Source of the DNA: an uncultured Sutterella sp.
Lineage (GTDB): Bacteria; Pseudomonadota; Gammaproteobacteria; Burkholderiales; Burkholderiaceae_F
Assembly (NCBI GenBank): GCA_900552545.1
Contig: USAL01000042.1
Coordinates: 1-14,815 of the forward strand
DNA: 14,815 nucleotides
Reading direction: 5' to 3'
In this document: one piece after another, positions 5,773 to 12,486 of the stretch
Position numbering within the stretch: the first letter of the stretch is position 1
How the letters are laid out: every line of letters starts with the position of its first letter
The notes under the pieces: model-generated
The model's database searches: none
Told to the model about the DNA's origin: nothing
What the model saw: the letters and a program-made list of their open reading frames with translations, nothing else
Program-made: the position numbers and the translations under genes

Positions 5773-7338
5773 TTACTCCCACTCGATCGTGGCAGGCGGC
5801 TTGCCCGAGACGTCGTAAACAACGCGGTTGATGCCCTTCACTTCATTGATGATGCGGTTGGAAACCGTTCCCAGCAGTGAGTAGGGCAGTTCTGACCACT
5901 TGGCGGTCATGAAGTCGCTCGTTTCCACCGAGCGCAGGCTCACGACCCAGTCGTAGGTGCGGCCGTCGCCCATGACGCCCACGCTCTTCACAGGCAGGAA
6001 CACCACGAAGGCCTGGCTCACCTTGTCGTACCAACCGGCCTTGCGCAGCTCTTCGATGAAGATCGCGTCGGCCTGACGCAACAGATCGGCGTACTCGCGC
6101 TTGACTTCGCCCAGAATGCGCACGCCCAGACCCGGACCCGGGAAGGGATGACGGAAGACCATCTCGCGCGGCAGTCCGAGCTCGACGCCAAGTTCGCGCA
6201 CCTCGTCCTTAAAGAGCGAGCGCAACGGCTCAAGCAGCTTCAGGCGCAGCGTATCGGGCAGGCCGCCCACGTTGTGGTGACTCTTGATCGTCTTGGCCTT
6301 CTTCGTCTTGGCGCCGGCCGACTCGATCACGTCCGGATAGATCGTGCCCTGGGCAAGCCACTTGGCGTTGACGAGCTTTTCGGCCTCGGCCTGGAAGACG
6401 TTGACGAATTCACGGCCGATGATCTTGCGCTTTTGTTCGGGGTCAGTGACGCCCGCAAGCGCGGTCATGAAGCGGTCGGTGGCGTCGACCACGATGAGCT
6501 TCATGCCCATGTTCTTTTCAAAGGTCTCGCGCACCTGCTCGCGCTCGTTGAGGCGCAAGAGGCCATTGTCGACGAACACGCACGTGAGCTTGTCGCCGAT
6601 GGCGCGGTGAATGAGCGCGGCGGCCACCGAGCTGTCGACGCCGCCCGAGAGACCCAGAATCACCTCGTCGTCGCCCACCTGGGCGCGGATCGATTCCACG
6701 GCCTCGGCGATGTAGTCGCCCATCACCCAGTCGGCCTTGGCCTTGCAGATGTCAAGGACAAAGCGCTCGATGATGCGGCGGCCCTGCACGGTGTGCGTCA
6801 CCTCGGGGTGAAACTGCACGCCGTAGAAGCCGCGCTTTTCGTCGGCCATGCCGGCGATCGGGCACGAGGGGGTCGAGCACATCACGACGAACCCTTCGGG
6901 GAGCTTGGAGACCTTGTCGCCGTGGCTCATCCAGACCTTGAGCATGCCCTCGCCTTCGGGGCCCTTGAAGTCCTCAATGCCTTCGAGCAGCTGGGTGGGG
7001 TTGTGCGCGCGCACTTCGGCGTAGCCGAACTCGCGCTTGGCGCCGCTTTCGACCTTGCCGCCCAGCTGCTGAGCCATCGTCTGCATGCCGTAGCAGATGC
7101 CGAGCACGGGAACGCCCGCGGAGAAGACCGCCGGGCTCACCTGGTCGGTGGATTCCTCATAGGCGCTCATGTGCGAGCCCGAGAGGATGATGCCCTGCGG
7201 ATTGAATTCGCGGATGAACTCCGCCGAGACATCGTTGGCGTGCACTTCGCAGTACACGTGGGCTTCGCGCACGCGGCGCGCGATGAGCTGCGTGACCTGA
7301 CTGCCGAAGTCGAGAATGAGAATTCGATCGTGTGACAT
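5773..7338 (-). CDS. guaA: GMP synthase (glutamine-hydrolysing)
   Basis: Cytoplasmic enzyme converting XMP, ATP and glutamine to GMP, the last step of guanine nucleotide synthesis. It has 521 residues, against about 525 in E. coli. The N-terminal class I glutamine amidotransferase domain (about 4-195) shows GICYGMQ with nucleophile C82 and the rest of the triad in QFHPE (H177, E179). The ATP pyrophosphatase domain starts near 206 and has the P-loop SGGVDSS (231-237). The C-terminal dimerisation/XMP-binding domain includes HPFPGPGLGVRILGE (397-411) and ends in the conserved PPATIEWE. The frame stays open for 46 codons upstream of 7338, but the family's N-terminus begins at MSHDRILILDFGSQ, so I use that ATG. 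No good ribosome binding site precedes it. It lies 156 bases after guaB on the same strand, with a hairpin in the gap. Confidence 0.97.
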   Translation of the reverse strand: MSHDRILILDFGSQVTQLIARRVREAHVYCEVHANDVSAEFIREFNPQGIILSGSHMSAYEESTDQVSPAVFSAGVPVLGICYGMQTMAQQLGGKVESGAKREFGYAEVRAHNPTQLLEGIEDFKGPEGEGMLKVWMSHGDKVSKLPEGFVVMCSTPSCPIAGMADEKRGFYGVQFHPEVTHTVQGRRIIERFVLDICKAKADWVMGDYIAEAVESIRAQVGDDEVILGLSGGVDSSVAAALIHRAIGDKLTCVFVDNGLLRLNEREQVRETFEKNMGMKLIVVDATDRFMTALAGVTDPEQKRKIIGREFVNVFQAEAEKLVNAKWLAQGTIYPDVIESAGAKTKKAKTIKSHHNVGGLPDTLRLKLLEPLRSLFKDEVRELGVELGLPREMVFRHPFPGPGLGVRILGEVKREYADLLRQADAIFIEELRKAGWYDKVSQAFVVFLPVKSVGVMGDGRTYDWVVSLRSVETSDFMTAKWSELPYSLLGTVSNRIINEVKGINRVVYDVSGKPPATIEWE

Positions 7339-7438
7339 TGAGGAATGTATCGCTTGGAAGAAAAAAGAAGAATTTGAGACGGACAACCACCCCTTAGCGC
7401 GGGAAAAGCGAAAACCGCGATCCGCGTCCTGAAAACAG

Positions 7439-7478
7439 AAATGGCGGCGCGCCGCCGCAAGCGAGCGCACCGCCATTT
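7439..7478 (-). terminator. Terminator-like hairpin between guaB and guaA
   Basis: AAATGGCGG (7439-7447) pairs with CCGCCATTT (7470-7478), enclosing a 22-base GC-rich loop. On the minus strand the hairpin is followed by CTGTTTTC. A smaller stem, CCCG/CGGG (7482-7485 with 7490-7493), lies between it and the guaB stop. The T-run is interrupted, so termination is likely partial. It could tune guaA against guaB or simply be an intergenic stability element. Confidence 0.45.
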
Positions 7479-7494
7479 TAGCCCGAGGCCGGGA

Positions 7495-8961
7495 TTAGTT
7501 CTCCTGACGGTAGTTCGGAGCTTCCTTGGTGATCTTCACGTCGTGGACGTGGCTTTCACGCCAGCCTGCAGCGGTGATCTCGACGAACTCGGCGCGGGTG
7601 CGCATCTCGTCGATCGTGCCGCAGCCGCAGTAGCCCATCGAGGAGCGCAGGCCGCCGGCCATCTGATAGAGGATCGTGACGACCGAGCCCTTGAAGGGCA
7701 CCATGCCTTCAATGCCTTCCGGAACGAGCTTGTCGAGGTTGCCCGAGTTGTTGTCCTGGAAGTAGCGGTCGGCCGAGCCGTGGAACATGGCGCCCAGAGA
7801 GCCCATGCCGCGGTAGGACTTGTAGGAGCGGCCCTGGTAGAGAATGACTTCGCCCGGGGCTTCCTCGGTACCGGCAAGCATGCCGCCCATCATGACGCAG
7901 TTGGCGCCCGCGGCGATCGCCTTGGCGATGTCGCCCGAGAAGCGGATGCCGCCGTCGGCGATGAGCGGAACGCCCGTGCCTTCAAGGGCTTCGGCGACGT
8001 TGCTCACGGCCGTGATTTGCGGAACGCCGACGCCGGCGACGATGCGGGTCGTGCAGATCGAGCCCGGGCCGATGCCCACCTTCACGGCGTCGGCACCGGC
8101 GTCAACGAGCGCGCGTGCGGCGGCGCCCGTGGCGATGTTGCCGCCGATCACCTGCAGGTTGGGGTAGTTCTTCTTCACCCAAGTCACGCGGTCAAGCACG
8201 CCCTGGCTGTGGCCGTGGGCGGTGTCGACGACGACGACGTCCACGCCCGCTTCAACGAGAAGCTCAAGGCGCTCTTCAGTGCCCTTGCCCACGCCGATCG
8301 AGGCGCCGGCAAGAAGCTTGCCGTCCTTGTCCTTGGCGGCGAACGGATGTTCGGTCGCCTTGATGATGTCCTTGACGGTGATCAGGCCCGAGAGGTTGAA
8401 GTCGCGGTCGACGACGAGCACGCGCTCGAGGCGGTTCTCATGCATCAGGCGCTTGGCTTCCTCAAGGCTTGCGCCTTCCTGGACGGTGACCAAGCGTTCG
8501 CGCGGGGTCATGATCTCGCGCACGGGCGCTTCCATGCGGGATTCAAAGCGCAGGTCGCGGTTGGTGACCATGCCGAGCACGCGGCGGCCTTCAACCACGG
8601 GCACGCCGCTGATGCGGTGTTCCTGGCACATGCGGATGACGTCGCCCACGAGCATGTCGGGGCCCACGGTGATCGGGTCGCTCACGACGCCCGATTCATG
8701 GCGCTTGACCTTGGCGACTTCAGCGGCCTGCTGCTGCGCGGACATGTTCTTGTGGATGATGCCGACGCCGCCTTCCTGGGCCATCGCGATGGCAAGACGG
8801 CTCTCACTCACCGTGTCCATGGCGGCTGAGATCATCGGAATGTTGATGGTGATCTCACGGGTGAGCTTGGTCTTGAGGACAACGTCGCGGGGGAGAACGG
8901 TGGAGTGGGCGGGGACGAGCAGAACGTCGTCGAAGGTAAGGGCCTTCTGGAGAAGTCGCAT
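7495..8961 (-). CDS. guaB: IMP dehydrogenase
   Basis: Cytoplasmic NAD+-dependent oxidation of IMP to XMP, the committed step to GMP. It has 488 residues, the same length as I recall for E. coli GuaB. The TIM barrel starts at LTFDDVLLVPAHS (8-20). Two CBS domains (about 92-210), which bind regulatory nucleotides, interrupt it. The catalytic loop is GIGPGSICTTR (297-306... region) with nucleophile C303; the GMGSLGAM segment (385-392) and the mobile-flap RY pair at 399-400 follow. The start is the ATG at 8961, with GAGG eight bases upstream, rather than an in-frame ATG 51 bases earlier. A run of ten T residues on the coding strand (8980-8989) lies just before the ribosome binding site. It is followed by guaA, the classical guaBA order, and preceded by an RnfH-family gene. 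Confidence 0.97.
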   Translation of the reverse strand: MRLLQKALTFDDVLLVPAHSTVLPRDVVLKTKLTREITINIPMISAAMDTVSESRLAIAMAQEGGVGIIHKNMSAQQQAAEVAKVKRHESGVVSDPITVGPDMLVGDVIRMCQEHRISGVPVVEGRRVLGMVTNRDLRFESRMEAPVREIMTPRERLVTVQEGASLEEAKRLMHENRLERVLVVDRDFNLSGLITVKDIIKATEHPFAAKDKDGKLLAGASIGVGKGTEERLELLVEAGVDVVVVDTAHGHSQGVLDRVTWVKKNYPNLQVIGGNIATGAAARALVDAGADAVKVGIGPGSICTTRIVAGVGVPQITAVSNVAEALEGTGVPLIADGGIRFSGDIAKAIAAGANCVMMGGMLAGTEEAPGEVILYQGRSYKSYRGMGSLGAMFHGSADRYFQDNNSGNLDKLVPEGIEGMVPFKGSVVTILYQMAGGLRSSMGYCGCGTIDEMRTRAEFVEITAAGWRESHVHDVKITKEAPNYRQEN

Positions 8962-9036
8962 GGTGTTAACCTCGGGAGCAAAAAAAAAAGAGCGTGCCGT
9001 CCGACATTGCATCGGCGTGTTCTCGGTTAACTCTTA

Positions 9037-9045
9037 ATTCTAACA
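9037..9045 (-). promoter_or_regulatory. Possible extended -10 promoter for guaB
   Basis: The minus strand reads TGTTAGAAT (complement of 9037-9045): a TGn extension followed by TAGAAT, five of six -10 matches. No -35 box is recognisable 17 bases upstream, which extended -10 promoters tolerate. Transcription would start near 9030, giving a leader of about 70 bases containing the T10 tract. This would let guaB-guaA be transcribed apart from the upstream RnfH-family gene. Confidence 0.4.
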
Positions 9046-9121
9046 CGTGTCGGCGGTCGATTTTCGATTTTGTTCGCTTGAAAGCACAAAACCGCAGGCG
9101 GCCGCTTAAGTTCAAAACTGT

Positions 9122-9442
9122 TCAGACCTCAAGCGGCTTGATGAGCTGATGAATGCCGCCGTGGCGCGGACGCGGAGCGGGGGCGTCGGCCTTGTGCTGC
9201 GCGCGCAGCCGGCGCGCGGTCATCGGGTCAACGAGAAGCTTCGTGCCAACGTCAAGCCTGTCGCCCTCGTGCAGTTCCGTCTCGGGCGAGACCTTGCGGG
9301 CAAAGACCGCCCAGGCGTTGACTTTTTCGACGGCGATGCCAGCAATCGAAGCCGCCTGCGCGACGGTTGATCCGGCGGGGACTTCAAGCTGCGAAAGCGT
9401 GACGCCGCCTTTTGCGGCGGCGCGCGCAACCGTAATCTTCAT
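9122..9442 (-). CDS. rnfH: RnfH-family small ubiquitin-like-fold protein
   Basis: 106 residues in this start choice. The central part, VPAGSTVAQAASIAGI ... VNAWAVFARKVSPETELHEG, then DRLDVGTKLLVDPMTARRLR, fits the RnfH/UPF0125 family. That family has a beta-grasp fold and usually ends in an RPL-ADP-K-ARR-RA motif, seen here as KLLVDPMTARRLRAQ (about 73-87). The function is not established; despite the name, it is usually encoded away from rnf genes. A His/Pro/Arg-containing tail (about 88-106) follows the domain. I chose MKITVARA (9442) because the family starts just before the first beta strand. An in-frame ATG 27 bases upstream is possible, and neither has a clear ribosome binding site. As I recall, ratA and smpB often precede rnfH next to guaBA in related bacteria; here purM does. 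Confidence 0.78.
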   Translation of the reverse strand: MKITVARAAAKGGVTLSQLEVPAGSTVAQAASIAGIAVEKVNAWAVFARKVSPETELHEGDRLDVGTKLLVDPMTARRLRAQHKADAPAPRPRHGGIHQLIKPLEV

Positions 9443-9488
9443 GGCTGGAAGCGAAGAAAAAACGAACAAAAAGCAAACGAAGGGTTTG

Positions 9489-9550
9489 AAAAAAGGATCC
9501 GAAGAAAGAGCCTTGGGCGTTTGGGCCGCAGCAGCCTTTCCATCGGATCC
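9489..9550 (-). terminator. Rho-independent terminator downstream of purM
   Basis: GGATCCGA (9495-9502) pairs with TCGGATCC (9543-9550), and inside it GAAAG (9504-9508) pairs with CTTTC (9536-9540). On the minus strand the stem ends directly in six T residues (complement of 9489-9494). It lies 50 bases past the purM stop codon and 47 bases before the RnfH start, so purM is probably a separate transcript. Confidence 0.72.
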
Positions 9551-9600
9551 CTTCCATGAAGGTGATCAAGGAACCAAGGTTCCCAAGGATCCTCTTACCT

Positions 9601-10629
9601 TTAGATCACCACGCAGCCGGGCTCGCCCTCGGGGCGAGGCGAGATGCTGCCGATGCGGTAGACCGTCTCGCCCTGGTCCTTGAAGAGCGCCATCGCACGG
9701 TCGGCGTCCTCGGGCGCGACGACCACGGCAAGACCAATGCCGTTGTTGAAGACGCGGTGCATCTCGTAGGTGTCGATGTTGCCCTTTTCCTTCAGCCAGT
9801 CGAAGATCGCCGGACGCTTCCAGGAGTCGGAGTTGATCACGCACTGCATCGTCTCGGGCAGCACGCGCGGAATGTTTTCGATGAGGCCGCCGCCCGTGAT
9901 GTGGGCCATGCCCTTGATTTTCACGGACTTCATCACTTCAAGCACCTGGCGCACGTAGATGCGCGTGGGCTCCATGGCGCGGTCGGCGAGCGTGGCGCCG
10001 TCAAAGGGCATCGACCAGTCGGCGCCCGAGACCTCGACCACCTTGCGGATGAGCGAGAAGCCGTTCGAGTGCGGGCCCGAGCTTGCCAGACCGAGCACGA
10101 TGTCGCCCTCGCTGATCGTGCGGCCGTCGATGATTTCATCCTTTTCCACGATGCCCACGGCAAAGCCCGCGAGGTCGTATTCGCCTTCGGGGTACATGCC
10201 GGGCATTTCGGCGGTCTCGCCGCCGATGAGGGCGCAGCCCGCAAGTTCGCAGCCGTGGGCGATGCCCTTCACCACGCGCTCGGCCGTATCGACGTCGAGC
10301 TTGCCGCAGCCGAAGTAGTCAAGGAAAAAGAGGCTGCGGGCGCCCTGCACGAGGATATCGTTGACGCTCATGGCGACCAGATCCTGACCTACCGTGTCGT
10401 GACGGTTGAGCTTCATGGCGAGCATGAGCTTGGTGCCAACGCCGTCGGTGCCCGAGACGAGAACCGGGTTCTTGTACTCCTTACTGATTTCAAACAGGGC
10501 GCCGAAGCCGCCGATGGAGCCGAGCACGCCCGGAATCATGGTGCGCTTGGCCGCAGGCTTGATGCGTTCGACGAGTTCGTCGCCGGCATCAATGGAAACG
10601 CCGGCTGCTGCGTAGGAAAGTTGGGTCAT
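9601..10629 (-). CDS. purM: Phosphoribosylformylglycinamidine cyclo-ligase (AIR synthetase)
   Basis: Cytoplasmic ATP-dependent ring closure of FGAM to aminoimidazole ribonucleotide, step five of de novo purine synthesis. It has 342 residues, against 345 in E. coli. It starts LSYAAAGVSIDAGDELVERI and shows the ATP-site loop SGTDGVGTK (59-67), the signature GQDLVAMSVNDILVQGA (about 81-97), GGETAEMPGMYPEG (about 136-149) and HITGGGLIENIPR in the C-terminal domain. The frame stays open for 44 codons upstream, but MTQLSYAAAG matches the family start, so I use the ATG at 10629. The ribosome binding site is weak. The gene is divergent from hda and has a terminator-like hairpin in its leader (10681-10729), which may regulate it. 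A GGTGATC/GATCACC inverted repeat (9561-9567 with 9604-9610) overlaps its stop region. Confidence 0.97.
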   Translation of the reverse strand: MTQLSYAAAGVSIDAGDELVERIKPAAKRTMIPGVLGSIGGFGALFEISKEYKNPVLVSGTDGVGTKLMLAMKLNRHDTVGQDLVAMSVNDILVQGARSLFFLDYFGCGKLDVDTAERVVKGIAHGCELAGCALIGGETAEMPGMYPEGEYDLAGFAVGIVEKDEIIDGRTISEGDIVLGLASSGPHSNGFSLIRKVVEVSGADWSMPFDGATLADRAMEPTRIYVRQVLEVMKSVKIKGMAHITGGGLIENIPRVLPETMQCVINSDSWKRPAIFDWLKEKGNIDTYEMHRVFNNGIGLAVVVAPEDADRAMALFKDQGETVYRIGSISPRPEGEPGCVVI

Positions 10630-10925
10630 ATCTGAAGTGCTTGTCGAGGGTGGTTTGCAAAGCAAAAGATGCAAAACGAGAAAACCGAATCGCCGCGAAT
10701 ACCCGCGTGGCGGGGCCTGATTCGATTTTGAGGCGCTGCGCGCTAAACTTGCGTCACGCACATTGCCGGTTCAATCCACGCATTTTAGCCGAAGCGGCAG
10801 TGGGTGCATGCGTCGAGCCCCCAAGCCCGGGCGCGGCCGGCGCCGGCGCGGGGTGAAACTCCCGCGCGCTCGCTTCTCCCTTGACTCCTTGTGCGATCCT
10901 CCCATTGAAGCCCGATTGCGACGAA
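10630..10925. other. Divergent region between purM and hda
   Basis: About 296 bases, very GC-rich on the hda side (10830-10860 is nearly all G and C). It must hold the promoters of both genes. I find no strong sigma-70 match in either direction; the best minus-strand piece is TTGAAC near 10770 without a good -10. A terminator-like hairpin lies at 10681-10729. I recall a perM-type membrane protein gene beside hda in some relatives, and none is present here. Confidence 0.5.
10681..10729 (-). promoter_or_regulatory. Terminator-like hairpin in the purM leader (candidate attenuator)
   Basis: AAAA plus CGAATC (10681-10684, 10686-10691) pair with GATTCG plus TTTT (10719-10724, 10726-10729), ten pairs with one mismatch. 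The 27-base GC-rich interior can itself fold (CGCC/GGCG-type pairing). Read toward purM the hairpin ends in GTTTTCTCGTTTTG, 52 bases before the start codon. This looks like an intrinsic terminator placed in a leader. Whether purM transcription starts upstream of it is not known. Confidence 0.4.
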
Positions 10926-11597
10926 GTGCTCAGCCAGCCGACCCAGCAGCTTGCGCGCGACCTGATCGAGGCCGAGGCGCCGACGCTGGAAAATTTTGTT
11001 GTCGGCGACAATGCCGAGCTGATCGAAAGCCTGCGGCGCTGCCGCGCCGGGGCCGGGCCGCAGTTTGTCTACATCTGGGGGCCGCCCGGCAGCGGCCGCA
11101 CGCACCTTCTGAGAAGCCTCACGCCGAGCCAGCGCTGGCGCGTGCCCGAGTTTGACGAGACGGTGCCGCTCTATACCGTCGACAATGTCGAGCTCTTGGA
11201 CGACGAAGATCTCGAAAAGCTCTTTCACCTGATGAACGCGGTGAGAAGTCACCCCGGCACGCACATCGTCGTGGCGGGCGCGCAGCCGGTGGCCGCGCTC
11301 ACGATCCGCGAGGACGTGCGCACGCGCCTGTCCTGGGGGCTTACCTACCGCGTGCACTACCTGCCCGATGATCTCGCCGAGGCCGAGTTCGTGCGGCAGG
11401 CCCGCGCACGGGGGCTAGAGATTTCGCCCGAGCTCGCGCGCTGGGTGAGCGAGCATGCGCCGCGCGACATGCGGGGGCTGCGGGCGTTCCTCGATAAAAT
11501 TGACCGCTGCTCGATGCAGACCAAGCGCCGCGTGAGCTTCGGGCTCTTGAACGAATGCCTGCAAAGCCTCGAGCGCAGCCGGCTGCCGCGCTCGTAG
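10926..11597 (+). CDS. hda: Hda, DnaA regulatory inactivator (DnaA-like AAA+ protein)
   Basis: Cytoplasmic AAA+ protein related to DnaA domain III. With the DNA-loaded sliding clamp it promotes hydrolysis of DnaA-bound ATP and so prevents re-initiation. From the GTG at 10926 it has 223 residues. A QLARDL segment (8-13) sits where Hda has its clamp-binding motif, followed by PTLENFVVGDNAEL. Walker A is GPPGSGRT (52-59), with Arg for the usual Lys as in E. coli Hda. Walker B is VDNVELLDD (85-93), box VII VRTRLSWG (131-138) and sensor 2 RDMRGL (180-185). The DnaA DNA-binding domain IV is absent, as expected. The start is uncertain: in-frame TTG codons at 10881 and 10905 could extend it by up to 15 residues, and no candidate has a ribosome binding site. 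I prefer GTG because it puts the QL motif near the N-terminus. It is the first gene of the plus-strand block. Confidence 0.88.
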   Translation: MLSQPTQQLARDLIEAEAPTLENFVVGDNAELIESLRRCRAGAGPQFVYIWGPPGSGRTHLLRSLTPSQRWRVPEFDETVPLYTVDNVELLDDEDLEKLFHLMNAVRSHPGTHIVVAGAQPVAALTIREDVRTRLSWGLTYRVHYLPDDLAEAEFVRQARARGLEISPELARWVSEHAPRDMRGLRAFLDKIDRCSMQTKRRVSFGLLNECLQSLERSRLPRS

Positions 11598-11709
11598 ACG
11601 GGCCGCGCTTCCTTGCACCGGTGCCCTCAAAGGCTCCTCAAGGGGCCTCTGCATGGCGTGGTGCCGCCACGGGCCCAACAACGAAAACAATTCAATCGCG
11701 ATAAAGAAA

Positions 11710-12447
11710 ATGAGACTAGCCGTATTCGATCTCGATCACACGCTGATGCCGCTTGATACGGGCGACATGTGGGTGCGCTGGCTTGTGGCGCGCTCCGGGA
11801 CCGATCCCCGGCCCGTGGCAAGCGAGCTTGAGCGCTTTGCGCGCGAGTACCGTGCGGGCGTCATCGACATCGATGACTTCGAATCCTTCCAGATGCGCTT
11901 TCTGTCGCAGTTTCGCCGCGCGTTTTTAAATGTCGAGCTTGCGGCCTATGTCGAAGCCGTGGTCGAACCGGCGCTGCCGGCGGCTTCGCGCCGTTTGGTC
12001 GAGCACTACACGAGCATGGGCGACAAGACGGCGCTTTGCACGGCAACCTATGATTTCGTGAGCAAGGCCGTTGCCCGCGTGCTTGGAATCGACTTCACGC
12101 TTGCCGTGAAGCCTGAAGAAAACGACAAGGGCGAGTTCACGGGGCGTCTTGCCTCGGCCCCGTCCTATTCCGCAGGCAAGGTCGACTACGTGCGCGCCGT
12201 GATCAAGGAGGCGGCAGATAGCGGCGAGCCCTTCGAGAGCGTTCACTTTTATTCCGACTCGATGGCCGATATGCCCCTTTTTGAATTCGTCGAGAGCCTG
12301 GGCGGCACCTGCTTTGCGGTCAACCCCGAGAAAAAGCTCGAAGCGCTTGCAGCCGAGCGCGACTGGGAGGTGCTGCGCACGTTCGACGCGCAGGATCTCG
12401 CGCGCTGGAAGAAGGTTGCCGCGGATCTGATGGAGCCGCGCAAGTAG
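11710..12447 (+). CDS. HAD-superfamily subfamily IB phosphatase (SerB-like)
   Basis: 245-residue cytoplasmic hydrolase of the phosphoserine-phosphatase-like HAD-IB group. Motif I is FDLDHT (6-11) with nucleophile D7 and acid/base D9. Motif II is LCTAT (109-113). The motif III lysine is in YSAGK (K157), and motif IV is FYSDSMADMP (180-189) with Mg2+ ligands D183 and D187. The helical cap lies between motifs I and II (about 15-95). All catalytic residues are present, but the substrate cannot be read from sequence. Relatives with this architecture act on small phosphomonoesters, and the true SerB motif IV (GDGxND) is not matched. The start is ATG 11710, where the domain begins; 19 in-frame codons upstream are not family-like. 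It lies between hda (112-base gap, with a GC hairpin at 11643-11676 but no T-run) and pcnB (39-base gap). Confidence 0.87.
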   Translation: MRLAVFDLDHTLMPLDTGDMWVRWLVARSGTDPRPVASELERFAREYRAGVIDIDDFESFQMRFLSQFRRAFLNVELAAYVEAVVEPALPAASRRLVEHYTSMGDKTALCTATYDFVSKAVARVLGIDFTLAVKPEENDKGEFTGRLASAPSYSAGKVDYVRAVIKEAADSGEPFESVHFYSDSMADMPLFEFVESLGGTCFAVNPEKKLEALAAERDWEVLRTFDAQDLARWKKVAADLMEPRK

Positions 12448-12486
12448 ACGACGCAAAAGAAAAGATTCAGTGTGGAGTAGCAGCAA

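Noticed and set aside
7150..7200. GuaA reads SGSHMS where E. coli has SGGPES in the amidotransferase domain.
   Set aside because: SGSH is usual in GuaA of this lineage as far as I recall, and the catalytic Cys, His and Glu are all present.
6148..7335. Long open frame (395 codons) antisense to guaA, and a similar 462-codon frame at 7441-8829 antisense to guaB.
   Set aside because: His/Ala/Gly/Val-rich composition typical of the complement of high-GC coding sequence; the opposite strand encodes clear GuaA and GuaB.
9060..9121. GC-rich GCGGCCGCCTGCGGTTTT just after the RnfH stop as a possible terminator.
   Set aside because: The possible stems are only three or four pairs with very short loops, so a functional terminator is not supported.
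10735..10760. On the minus strand ACGCAAGTTTAGCG upstream of purM recalled a PurR box.
   Set aside because: The central CG and right half do not fit the enterobacterial consensus, and PurR of that type is not expected here.
11079..11102. Walker A of Hda has Arg instead of the essential Lys.
   Set aside because: E. coli Hda also has GxxGxGRS; it is a family trait, not inactivation.
11643..11676. GGGCC/GGCCC hairpin with inner CGTGG/CCACG stem between hda and the HAD gene, considered as a terminator.
   Set aside because: It is followed by AACAACGAAAAC with no T-run, so it would not terminate; at most a stability element.
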